Positions 54,457 to 63,375 of a stretch of 64,000 nt of DNA are shown here, piece by piece. Source of the DNA: Bin80 sp965203305 (GTDB lineage Bacteria > Bacteroidota > Rhodothermia > Rhodothermales > Bin80); the NCBI GenBank assembly GCA_965203305.1, contig OZ241874.1, positions 1,302,001 to 1,366,000 on the forward strand, given 5' to 3'. The translations under genes were made by a program, and so were the position numbers. Each line of letters begins with the position of its first letter. Position 1 is the first letter of the stretch. Below the pieces are notes generated by a model. The model worked only from the letters and a program-made list of their open reading frames with translations. It searched no databases and had not been told where the DNA came from.

Positions 54457-55685
54457 ATGCTCAGGAAAGAAAGTAGATGCTGGGGCGTTGGTGAATTTAT
54501 AAAACTAGGGCGACAAATGGAACAGAAGAAGAAGGAGGTAAAGCAGTGGATTGACGAGCTTGACAGGGGGCCCGTAAAATGTTTTCACGGGAGAAAGGAG
54601 GAGTTGCACAAGTTTCAGAAAAGGCTGGAGCATGCGACAGCCCGGAACAGTGGAACCATTTTCGTGATTCAGGCCCCACCCGGAGCAGGAAAAACTGCGT
54701 TGCTGGATCAATACAAGAAAATGGCGGAGAAGAACGTGTGGTAGGTTGTCCAGCCACTCAAAGGGGTGCTCTGGAAGCCCGCCGAGTTACGCAAGGCAAT
54801 AGACTTGCCCCCTCTGAAAAAGATGGTGAAGAAAACGGCTCTGTGGGGGTTGGCGAAGGTTTTCAATTTCTTTTGAATGTACTCATGGAGGGGGATGCAC
54901 CCCTTCTGATCGCAATTGACGAGACACAGGGGATGGACACAATGGCAGAATTGCCTGCGGAGAAAAGACGGATGTAAAAGATCTGCTGGAACACCTGCAC
55001 AACGGGATGACGGGCCGCCCGATCATGCTGGTGGCGGCGGGGCTGTCTTCACGCATATTAAGAATGTTGGGGGCATCAAGGGTAGACGGAAAGTCGCTGG
55101 TAGAGCCTGGCAGGATAAAGCGGGAGAAGGAGTGGGCTGTGTTCGTGGACTGGTTTGAGAAGGAGTTCGAGATCAAGGAAGGGTATGCTCCTTGGGTTGA
55201 CGGGATTCTGGAGAAGACGCAGGGGTGGCCGCACCACATTGTGTCCTATATCACAGCCTGTGCCGATCAGACCAGCTTGATCTGGACCATGGAGAGCTGA
55301 CAGAAACAGGTAGGATTGAGATGATGAAGAAGGGACGAGAGCTGCGGGAAGCGTATTACAGGAAACGGGCGTAGGGGCTTGCCCCCGAACATTACGGAAG
55401 CCTAACGAGGATATTACGGGAAAATCCCTCTTCGCAAGGATTGACCCGAATACAGATCATACAGGCACTGGCAGCCCGACACGGACGAGAGGCATCAGAA
55501 AGGTTTTCTATGATGCACTGGACCGGGGGGTATTGCATGAGCAGGCGGGGTTCTACATCGTTCCGATCCCCTCCCTGTTTAACTGGCTTGAGAAGAATGC
55601 ACGGAGTGTGGTGAACATGGTGCCACCCGAGGAGGATACGGATTCAGGGATAGGTAGAGGAAAGGAGTTATCAAGGAAACTGTAA
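54457..55685 (+). pseudogene. AAA/STAND-type ATPase gene with several frameshifts
   Basis: The first frame (54457-54744) reads CFHGRKEELHKFQKRLEHA and has a Walker A site FVIQAPPGAGKTALLDQY. Protein character then moves through other frames: LKGVLWKPAELRKAIDLPPL near 54760, GDAPLLIAIDETQGMD (Walker B) near 54890, GRPIMLVAAGLSSRILRMLG from 55007 and WPHHIVSYITACADQTS to 55300, then further broken pieces to about 55685. Together it resembles a signal-transduction or defence-type ATPase of about 400 residues. At least three frame breaks make it inactive. Copy 5 of the 288-bp element sits just before it. Confidence 0.6.
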
Positions 55686-55818
55686 CCACCGAGGAACGGA
55701 AACACGGCCTCCAACCTGCTGGACTTGGAAACTGGGGCCACTAGATGTGCGGGAGACGACCCGTCAAGAAGACAGACTGCAGCAAACGCGTGTTACAGTT
55801 TGCTTTACAATTTTCTTT

Positions 55819-58800
55819 TCATTTCCGTATTGGTGGTGCACCAGTCGCTTCCAACGCACTGCCAAGTGCCGGGAGAACTTCTTGTTCAAAGGAGATCAGG
55901 GCTGATTCCAGTTCTGCCAGCTGTGCTTCACCGACATCCATTGACTGCTCGTGCAGTTCTGTTGGTCCGTACGTATTTCGGAGTCCGCTCTGCCCAACAA
56001 ACAAACGTGACATCAGCGTGGGAGCATTCCGTTCTCCCGGAGCATTTTTTGACTCGTACCCGCTCAGGTTATGTCTGATCTCAAGGAGAGAGGTTCTTGC
56101 AGCATGCAACTCCGCAGTTAAATCATCTGAAGGATTCGGTGCACGCAAGTGCGCAGTTTCCATGGTTTCAATCATCTCAATGTGATCTGACAGAGATCCA
56201 GACAGCATACTGGCACGCTGCATGAGCGAAGCAGCTCTTGCCCTGTATGCATTGATTTCGCTGGAATTTTTCCCTGCGAGTACGGGTTCATACAGAGGCT
56301 CTATCTCAAAGGTAACGGGGCCGGACAGAACAGATTCGACACCACCACTGACACGTACCAGCGTAGCACTGTACGTACCGGGTGTGGCAAGATACTGGCT
56401 TGAGTTGTTTCCTGCATTCCCGGGTGTCAGTACCGATACGGACGGATAGCGCAGGTTCCAGGTGATCCTGTGCATTCCCTTTGATGTGCCGCCAGAAACG
56501 CGGCCGACCACCTGATTTGCTTCATCCCGGATAACCACAAAAACCTTGTCTTCCACCTCGTTCAGCTCCGCATCCAGTGCATCCCAGCCCGGAAATGGAA
56601 TATCCTTGTCTGATTCAATCTCTTTCTCTCGCTCCGTACGGGCCTGTTTCAGGGTCTTGGAACCTTCACGAAGATAATAGGTGAAGGTTGCACCGAAAGG
56701 AGGGTTCGGAGCGGCAAAATAACTCGTTCCCTGCGCTCCTCCTGCCACATCGCGCTCAACATATAATTTGGCTACACGAGGTGTGAACAGGTGCGCATCC
56801 TGAGAGAGCAGCTCCTCATTCATATCGCGAAGAGGCGTGTAGTCGTCAAGAACAAAGAACCCTCGGCCAAATGATGCGGCAACGACATCATTTTCCCGTT
56901 TCTGGATCACGATATCCCGGAACGAGATGGTCGCATCGGACTTGACCTGCATCCAGTGATTTCCACCGTCAACGGTAAAGTAGATGCCAAACTCAGTTGC
57001 GGAAAAGAACAGATTGGGATTCACATGGTCCTGTACGATACGCCAAATCAGGGTTCGATCAGGAAGGTTTCCTGCAATAGACTTCCAGGAACGGCCACGA
57101 TCAGTACTCTTGATCAGGTACGGGGACAGGTCCCCAAACTTGTGATTGTCCAGGGCAGCATAGACGACATCGGCATCATGCAGATCAGCGTACAGGTTGT
57201 TGACGAACGCAGTGGACGGAATCCCCCGGATACTTCCAACTTCTATGGTACGCCAGGTTTGACCATCATCTTCGGTTACCTGAATCAGTCCGTCATCGGT
57301 GCCTGCGTACAGGAGTCCTGCTTCAAGAGGAGATTCTGCCAGCGAGGTGATCGTATTGTATATGGACATCGCATACATATCCCATGGATTGTCATAGCTC
57401 TGCACACGCCCCATGATTGGAAGCTCAATTCGTTCCTGATCACGGGTCAGGTCTTCGGAGATGGCACTCCAGCTGTTTCCCCGATTGGTTGATTTCCAGA
57501 CACGATAAGACCCGAAATAAAGAGTAGCCGGGGCATGCGGACTTACCAGGATGGGAGCGTCCCAGTTATATCGTTCATGCTTTTCTCCGGCACCGGCCTG
57601 AGGCTGGATAAGGGTTTGTTCTCCTGTAACAAGATCCACCCGGTGCAACCGTCCTTGCTGAGATTGCGCATAAAGAATATTTGGATTCCCGGGCTCCGTG
57701 GCGGATTGATGCCCATCTCCTCCGAGCGTCTTGAACCAGTCTGCATTTCGTATGCCGTGTCGGTTGTCTGTCCGGGAGGGTCCACCATGGGACCCATTAT
57801 CCTGCGTACCACCGAAGATGCGATAGAAGGGTTCCATATCATCAACAGCGACCTTGTAGTACTGTGTTACCGGCAGGTTACTAATAAAATGCCACGATTT
57901 TGTGCCGTCAAAGGTTTGAAAGAGTCCCCCATCGGTTCCCATGAGGATGTAGTCCGGGTCATCCATTCGAAATGCAATGTCGTGATTGTCAACATGCTTG
58001 TCACTTCCACTCATGCGATAAAATGTGCGTCCATGATCATGGGATACCTGCACGCGCACATCCATGAGATAGATCGTTCCTTCCTTGTGCGGAGAGGCAT
58101 AGAGTTCCTGATAATAATGAGGCCCGGTGGCCCCGCTGACGGTATCTGACATTTTCTCCCACGAGGCACCACGGTCAGGTGACATAAAGACACCCCCAGT
58201 TCGCACATCCAGTTCAATGGCAGCATAAATGACATCTGGATTCTGAGGTGAAATCGCGAGCCCGATCTTGCCCAGGTTTGATGTGGGAATTCCTTGGGTC
58301 AGAGGCATCCAGGTCTGGCCTCCATCCGTACTCTTGTGGATCCCGCTTCCTGGGCCACCGCCCATGTATGCAGCGACATTTCTGTGTCTCTGCCAGGTAG
58401 CGGCATACAGGACCGCAGGATCGCGTGGATCCATGATCAAATCCGTAACCCCAACCCACTCATCATCTCCGAGTGTGCGTTCCCAAGACTCCCCGCCATC
58501 GGTGCTCATATAAAGTCCGCGCTCCCCGCCGCTGTTCCAGAGGGGCCCCTGTGCTGCGACCCAGATTACTTCGCTATTATCTGGATGGACAATGATACGG
58601 GAGATATGCATGGATTCTTTCAGTCCCATATTTTTCCAGTTCTTTCCTCCGTCATCACTGCGATAAATTCCGTCGCCGTAGCCTACATGTCTTCCACCTA
58701 CATTTTCTCCGGTGCCTACCCAGACCGTATGAGGATTGCGAGGGTCAAGAGTCAGAGCCCCGATGGAATAGGATCCTTGGCCATCAAAGAGCGATTCCCA

Positions 58801-59037
58801 GGTCGTTCCGGCATTGACGGTTTTCCAGACTCCACCACTTCCTACAGCGATATACCATACGTTGTCGTCTTCGGGATGCATCGCAATATCTGCAATACGT
58901 CCAGAGGTAAATGCGGGGCCGACATTACGCAGTTTCAGAGCGGAGTAGTCGGTTTCGCTGACCAAGTTGTCCTGTGCTATAACAGGAGTGGCCGCGAGCA
59001 GTGTTAGGGCGAAAAGTGTTCGGAAGAAGTAGTTCAT
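55819..59037 (-). CDS. Secreted BNR/VPS10-type beta-propeller protein
   Basis: A protein of about 1072 residues with a signal peptide (TLFALTLLAATPVIAQ) and many Asp-box/BNR units (GVWKTVNAGTTWESL, GIYRSDDGGKNWKNM, GLYMSTDGGESWERT, GIHKSTDGGQTWMPL), forming sortilin/YCF48-like propellers over the first 700 residues. A C-terminal beta-sandwich and a helical tail follow (SLMQRASMLSGSLSDHIEMI). These large proteins are common in Bacteroidota-related genomes and annotated loosely as glycosyl hydrolases; no catalytic site is evident. The start at 59037 is chosen for the signal peptide; the longer frame reaches 59151. Confidence 0.85.
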   Translation of the reverse strand: MNYFFRTLFALTLLAATPVIAQDNLVSETDYSALKLRNVGPAFTSGRIADIAMHPEDDNVWYIAVGSGGVWKTVNAGTTWESLFDGQGSYSIGALTLDPRNPHTVWVGTGENVGGRHVGYGDGIYRSDDGGKNWKNMGLKESMHISRIIVHPDNSEVIWVAAQGPLWNSGGERGLYMSTDGGESWERTLGDDEWVGVTDLIMDPRDPAVLYAATWQRHRNVAAYMGGGPGSGIHKSTDGGQTWMPLTQGIPTSNLGKIGLAISPQNPDVIYAAIELDVRTGGVFMSPDRGASWEKMSDTVSGATGPHYYQELYASPHKEGTIYLMDVRVQVSHDHGRTFYRMSGSDKHVDNHDIAFRMDDPDYILMGTDGGLFQTFDGTKSWHFISNLPVTQYYKVAVDDMEPFYRIFGGTQDNGSHGGPSRTDNRHGIRNADWFKTLGGDGHQSATEPGNPNILYAQSQQGRLHRVDLVTGEQTLIQPQAGAGEKHERYNWDAPILVSPHAPATLYFGSYRVWKSTNRGNSWSAISEDLTRDQERIELPIMGRVQSYDNPWDMYAMSIYNTITSLAESPLEAGLLYAGTDDGLIQVTEDDGQTWRTIEVGSIRGIPSTAFVNNLYADLHDADVVYAALDNHKFGDLSPYLIKSTDRGRSWKSIAGNLPDRTLIWRIVQDHVNPNLFFSATEFGIYFTVDGGNHWMQVKSDATISFRDIVIQKRENDVVAASFGRGFFVLDDYTPLRDMNEELLSQDAHLFTPRVAKLYVERDVAGGAQGTSYFAAPNPPFGATFTYYLREGSKTLKQARTEREKEIESDKDIPFPGWDALDAELNEVEDKVFVVIRDEANQVVGRVSGGTSKGMHRITWNLRYPSVSVLTPGNAGNNSSQYLATPGTYSATLVRVSGGVESVLSGPVTFEIEPLYEPVLAGKNSSEINAYRARAASLMQRASMLSGSLSDHIEMIETMETAHLRAPNPSDDLTAELHAARTSLLEIRHNLSGYESKNAPGERNAPTLMSRLFVGQSGLRNTYGPTELHEQSMDVGEAQLAELESALISFEQEVLPALGSALEATGAPPIRK

Positions 59038-59193
59038 CTTGGATATGGTTTCCGGGGTTATGGGGATGAGGAGATTCCTATAATATAAGACTTGGGACCC
59101 TTGCATAAAAAATTCTGTTTGATTGACAGATTGGTGCTTGTTGCAATTCAAGCGAATGCCTTAGTTTTAGTGGACAGTCAAAACCGAGAAGGT

Positions 59194-59688
59194 ATGAAAC
59201 CACTCCTGTCTATCGTGTCACTTATCCTTGCAAGCAATGTACAGGCACAGTGGAGAGCGTACATCCCGGAAGACAAGTGGGGAAACCCGGGAACGGAGCT
59301 AGTGGCAGTGTCTGCATGGACATCCAGCCGATCTGGACAGGGGGATGAACTGCAAATCGTTATTTCTGATTGCGATGAGTCGGGAGATCATGGTGTAATC
59401 ATCTGGTCATACGATGACATGCTGAGCATAGAATCGGACATAATTGGAGGCGAGCATGAAGTGTATCAACTGGAAGTTCTCATTGACGGGCGTGAAGAGG
59501 AGTGGCAGGGATTCGGTGAGTATCTTGATGACATCATGCTGATCACAAAACCCGTGAATGCTCTTTTCAAATTGATGAGTGCAAATGAATTTAAGCTCCG
59601 TGTTGAAACACTTCTGCACGGCCATCAGCTCTATACTTTCGATATGACTGGTTCCTATTCCGCAATACGCAAAGTATGCAATCTTTAG
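59194..59688 (+). CDS. Small exported hypothetical protein
   Basis: A protein of about 164 residues with a signal peptide (LLSIVSLILASNVQAQ) and an acidic beta-rich body (QIVISDCDESGDHGVIIW, YDDMLSIESDIIGGEHEVYQ). An upstream GAGAAGG supports the ATG at 59194. No family is recognised. It is divergent from the BNR protein gene and may share its promoter region. Confidence 0.65.
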   Translation: MKPLLSIVSLILASNVQAQWRAYIPEDKWGNPGTELVAVSAWTSSRSGQGDELQIVISDCDESGDHGVIIWSYDDMLSIESDIIGGEHEVYQLEVLIDGREEEWQGFGEYLDDIMLITKPVNALFKLMSANEFKLRVETLLHGHQLYTFDMTGSYSAIRKVCNL

Positions 59689-59791
59689 GGGCATTCGCCC
59701 GATGAAAGTGGCATGCTCTACATGACGGGATCTGTCAAAGCAGTGTACTTGCGGGAAGCAGAAATTTTCTACACTCTGGGGGTGGGGGATT

Positions 59792-60604
59792 TCAGAGGAT
59801 GCGTCGGTGATCAAGACAGGGCAAGCGTTTGCGCAGTTGATCCTGATACTCAAAATCCAATTCACAGCTAATGACACATGCACGATCCGGGGCTAGAGCA
59901 AGCGTCTGTCCCCATGGATCAATGATCACGGAGTGCCCGAAGCTCTCGCGATCTGCATTGTGTTTCCCGAATTGAGCTGGCGCAACGACATAGGCGAGAT
60001 TTTCGATTGCTCTGGCACGCAGGAGGGCTAGCCAATGACAGGCACCCGTACGCCATGTAAATGCGGAGGGTACGAACAGCACTTGCGCTCCACGGCTTGC
60101 CAGTACCCGATACAGCTCCGGGAAGCGCAAATCATAACAGACACTGAGTCCCATCGTTGCTCCCGTTGCTTCAAATGTGACAGGCTCTTCTCCTGCTTCA
60201 ATGTAACGGGATTCCATAAATGAATGCGCTTCATCCAGTTGGATATCAAAGAGGTGAATTTTATCATAGCGTGTGAGGATCTGGCCATTGGGAGCGAAAA
60301 CCAGGCAAGTGTTTGTGACCCGCTCATTGGCAGAGAGTGGAACCGTGCCTCCAACGATGTAGATGGAATGTAACCTGGCGAGTTCCCTGAGAAGTTGTAC
60401 GGCGGGTCCGTTTTCGAGATCTTCAGCTGCATCAATTTTGTTTCCTTCTCGGTCCAGATATGAAAAGTTTTCTGGAAGTGCCACGATTTGTGCTTTCTGC
60501 TCAATTGCCTGTTGAATGAGCTGTCTTGCCTGTGCCAGATTGGCTTGGATATCCTGACCAGAGCACATCTGTATTGCCGCAATGCGAAGGGGAGGGTTTA
60601 GCAT
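59792..60604 (-). CDS. Nitrilase-superfamily amidase (Nit1/omega-amidase-like)
   Basis: A 270-residue carbon-nitrogen hydrolase. The catalytic triad is visible: Glu in VALPENFSYL (about 45), Lys in RYDKIHLFDI (about 114) and Cys in GLSVCYDLRFPELYRVL (about 155). SAFTWRTGACHWLALLRARA and SVIIDPWGQTLA are typical of the branch containing deaminated-glutathione amidase and omega-amidase, metabolite-repair enzymes acting in the cytoplasm. Length and motifs are complete. No operon partner is evident. Confidence 0.88.
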   Translation of the reverse strand: MLNPPLRIAAIQMCSGQDIQANLAQARQLIQQAIEQKAQIVALPENFSYLDREGNKIDAAEDLENGPAVQLLRELARLHSIYIVGGTVPLSANERVTNTCLVFAPNGQILTRYDKIHLFDIQLDEAHSFMESRYIEAGEEPVTFEATGATMGLSVCYDLRFPELYRVLASRGAQVLFVPSAFTWRTGACHWLALLRARAIENLAYVVAPAQFGKHNADRESFGHSVIIDPWGQTLALAPDRACVISCELDFEYQDQLRKRLPCLDHRRIL

Positions 60605-60712
60605 TATTACATTGAAAGAATGGCTAACTGAAAAGCTCTATTGTCTGACTAGATTGCCAGAAGAAAATCGGGATAGAACCAGAAAATCCACGGTAGGAAT
60701 AATTCTAAGGGA

Positions 60713-61540
60713 TTATTTCCCTAAGGCATAGTAGCGTTTCCAGTTATAGACGGTTTCTGCAGCATAGCGAGCATCGCCTGGTGACATTCCCCAAGATCTT
60801 CCCAGCCGAATGAATACTGATGGCTCGGCATCGTCAGGGATATTAAGGACATCTGAGACAAAAGGTGATGCCAGAAAAGCGGAAGAGACCCAAGTCGAAA
60901 AAGCATTGTGGTCTAGGCCTAGTGGGGCCGAAATAGCGGACAAGTCAAGATCAATTTGTTCAAGTACCTCTTCAGGCAGGCTATCCCTCCGATTTTGAGA
61001 GTATACAAACCACAGATCTTTCGGGTCTCTGGTCATGGGCCTCCATTCTAATGCCATGGATTCTGAAATTACTGCAGATGATTGGGCAGTCACGGGAATA
61101 GAACTCCAAATCGCATATTCAGAATCAGTTATAATCCTACATTTGGAAAGTAAAATGTGTTCGAATTCCGTTGGATTGAAAGAACTTGAAGGTGGAGAAA
61201 GAATTTCTAGATTTGCATTCGGCACCAAACCAAACCCTGACCCAGTCAGATTAGCAGAACCGACAAGAACCTCATCATCAAACCGATAGTATTTCGCATG
61301 AAGCCTTGGATGCAGGTAGAAGGATCCTCCCCTCTGTACTATGATTTCGCGTACGGAAGCATCCGACACTCCTACTCTGAGTTCATCAGGCCTCCATCTA
61401 GTAACACAGGTTAGAGATATGATTTTGGGAAAGATGTCCAAAAGGGTCTGCAAGCTACCCTCCTTGATGTAGGGAGCTACAATTACTACTGTTGTTGAAT
61501 TTTTTGCTTTGGATATCACCAACTCCCACGGAGAAATCAT
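60713..61540 (-). CDS. PLD-superfamily protein of the helicase-ATPase operon
   Basis: A protein of about 275 residues with a single HKD motif: LHPRLHAKYYRFDDEVLVGS followed by ANLTGSGFG, the phospholipase-D/nuclease active site. One HKD per chain implies a dimer. The C-terminal half is helical without known domain. The ATG at 61540 overlaps the stop of the upstream ATPase gene by four bases (ATGA), so the two are translationally coupled; the longer frame to 61603 would overlap it more. In such operons PLD proteins are usually nucleases. It is the last gene of the visible operon. Confidence 0.78.
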   Translation of the reverse strand: MISPWELVISKAKNSTTVVIVAPYIKEGSLQTLLDIFPKIISLTCVTRWRPDELRVGVSDASVREIIVQRGGSFYLHPRLHAKYYRFDDEVLVGSANLTGSGFGLVPNANLEILSPPSSSFNPTEFEHILLSKCRIITDSEYAIWSSIPVTAQSSAVISESMALEWRPMTRDPKDLWFVYSQNRRDSLPEEVLEQIDLDLSAISAPLGLDHNAFSTWVSSAFLASPFVSDVLNIPDDAEPSVFIRLGRSWGMSPGDARYAAETVYNWKRYYALGK

Positions 61541-63375
61541 TCTTCTTCTCCTATCAATCGGTTTGTCATTGTAGCAAGCATAAGATTCGCTTCGTTTCCC
61601 CAACGCATAACGGTATTTTCAAGTTGTTGGCGTGCTTGAGTGTTTGGGGTTTGTTCTACCATCCTTGCCCAGGCACAAAGCAACAAATAGAGCACCCAAA
61701 AAACATCTCTGGGTTTCTTTTCATCTGCGAAATCATCTTCTTGAACATTATGGTCAGACAAGACATCTAATAGTGGATATAAGCGGTGCTCTTGATTTAA
61801 GATAATCCGGATAACGCCATGATCATTACGAATGTCAAAAAGGGAAGAACCAGAAACACGTCCCGGATTTATGACATAGTCAACTTTGTTAGATGCAGCC
61901 CAAGAAGCGATTGACTTGGCCATTCCAGGCTCTAAACCATCCGAAATCAAGTCCTTCTCTACCTCGTCCCGTACAAACTCGTCAGTCAAGCTATTACGTT
62001 CTTTTTCAGTAGCCGTGGCTTCAGTTTGGCCTCTACTGATAGCGGTTAAAATGTCACGGGTAGCTTGTTCTCCGGCCCCTCCTGAAAAGTCAGGGCCGGA
62101 GTCACCAGATTTCTGTGCTTGGCTATTACTGCGAATACGTTTAATTTCATTGAACATTGATCCAGTGTTGCCCTTGATAATGTTCACAATTCTGTAGAGA
62201 AAAGTGTTCCGATCATTTTCCGAAAAAATTTGCTCTTCGGATGTATCCCCCCTCTGAATAGACTTGTGAACAGCTTGCAACCGAGCTGCTAATTGTTTGC
62301 TGTGATCAACTCCAAAGAGCTCATCACAATTTCTGTTGAACTGTAACTCACAACCCCACCAACGATGTCTTGGGTCTCCAAGATTTTGTAGTGGAGGTAA
62401 AGTCATCAACTCCCTTCCCTCTCGCATAACTGAGATACCTATATTTCGGGCTGCTTTCCGTCCATGTTCGGTGGCACCTGCTGCTCTTGTTCCCTCTTCA
62501 AGTAATACATCCTCCTTGACTCTGGAGAAGATTATTTCGACAATATGCTGTGCACCATTTACAGGGACAGGGATAGATTTTTTGCCCCATTTGTAAAACA
62601 TTGGTTCCCCCGGCTTATGTTGCGGATAAACCGTATCATCCATCAGATAAAGTGGATCATTGGATTTTACAGGCTGGCTAGTTTGTGCATCACCATTGCT
62701 GTTGAACACAGACATAACCAATGAGACCTCACCGGTCCGGATAAAATCACGATAGATGCGGCCTACTTCTTCCTCAACCCGATTCATTGTAGTTCGGGAC
62801 GTTCTCCAGTCCGCACGGTCAAGTTTAGACCATACGACCAAGGTTCCACTCTCCGAATTGGATATATTGGAGCGACTTTGCTTTGACCAGAAATCAGGAA
62901 CCGCCTCCTGTACTGGAGCAGGAACTCGGGTTTTACCATCTTTGATCTCGTCCACATCTAAATGGCAGTGCCAGGCAGAGTCTAGTCCATTTTGCCATGA
63001 CCAGACATCCACACGCCGGCATTGAGAAAGTGAGGAGGTAGGTAAGCCAACTCCGTATTTTCCAATCTGCTTTTGATTTCTGATCGTTTCTTCAGATCTG
63101 CCTCCGACTACGAGTGATTTGGCAAGAATTTCGCGATTCATACCATTTCCATTGTCAATCACTGCAAGTCCCCGTACTACGCTCACAGACTGCCCTGCTG
63201 GTGTAGATTCGCGCTTAGTCATTATAAGGATATCAATATGCCTCGCATGTGCGTCAATAGAGTTGTCAACGATTTCGGCTAGAGCATGTGCAGTACTATT
63301 GTACGGGGTGTCTCTTAAAGCTAGTGCAGCGGCCTGTGGCTCAAAGAGGTCAAGTTTTTCATCTGTTATACCCAT
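61537..63375 (-). CDS. GHKL (HSP90/MutL/MORC-like) ATPase
   Basis: A protein of about 612 residues with a complete GHKL nucleotide pocket: N-box ALAEIVDNSIDAHARHI (Asn about 38), G1 VIDNGNGM (about 72-79) and G2 IGKYGVGLPTSS (about 105). A second domain (EEVGRIYRDFIRTG) has the look of the MutL/MORC transducer region. The C-terminal 250 residues are charged and helical. Prokaryotic relatives occur beside SF2 helicases and nucleases in restriction-like operons from which eukaryotic MORC proteins have been proposed to derive. The ATG at 63375 overlaps the end of the helicase gene by ten bases. Confidence 0.82.
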   Translation of the reverse strand: MGITDEKLDLFEPQAAALALRDTPYNSTAHALAEIVDNSIDAHARHIDILIMTKRESTPAGQSVSVVRGLAVIDNGNGMNREILAKSLVVGGRSEETIRNQKQIGKYGVGLPTSSLSQCRRVDVWSWQNGLDSAWHCHLDVDEIKDGKTRVPAPVQEAVPDFWSKQSRSNISNSESGTLVVWSKLDRADWRTSRTTMNRVEEEVGRIYRDFIRTGEVSLVMSVFNSNGDAQTSQPVKSNDPLYLMDDTVYPQHKPGEPMFYKWGKKSIPVPVNGAQHIVEIIFSRVKEDVLLEEGTRAAGATEHGRKAARNIGISVMREGRELMTLPPLQNLGDPRHRWWGCELQFNRNCDELFGVDHSKQLAARLQAVHKSIQRGDTSEEQIFSENDRNTFLYRIVNIIKGNTGSMFNEIKRIRSNSQAQKSGDSGPDFSGGAGEQATRDILTAISRGQTEATATEKERNSLTDEFVRDEVEKDLISDGLEPGMAKSIASWAASNKVDYVINPGRVSGSSLFDIRNDHGVIRIILNQEHRLYPLLDVLSDHNVQEDDFADEKKPRDVFWVLYLLLCAWARMVEQTPNTQARQQLENTVMRWGNEANLMLATMTNRLIGEEE

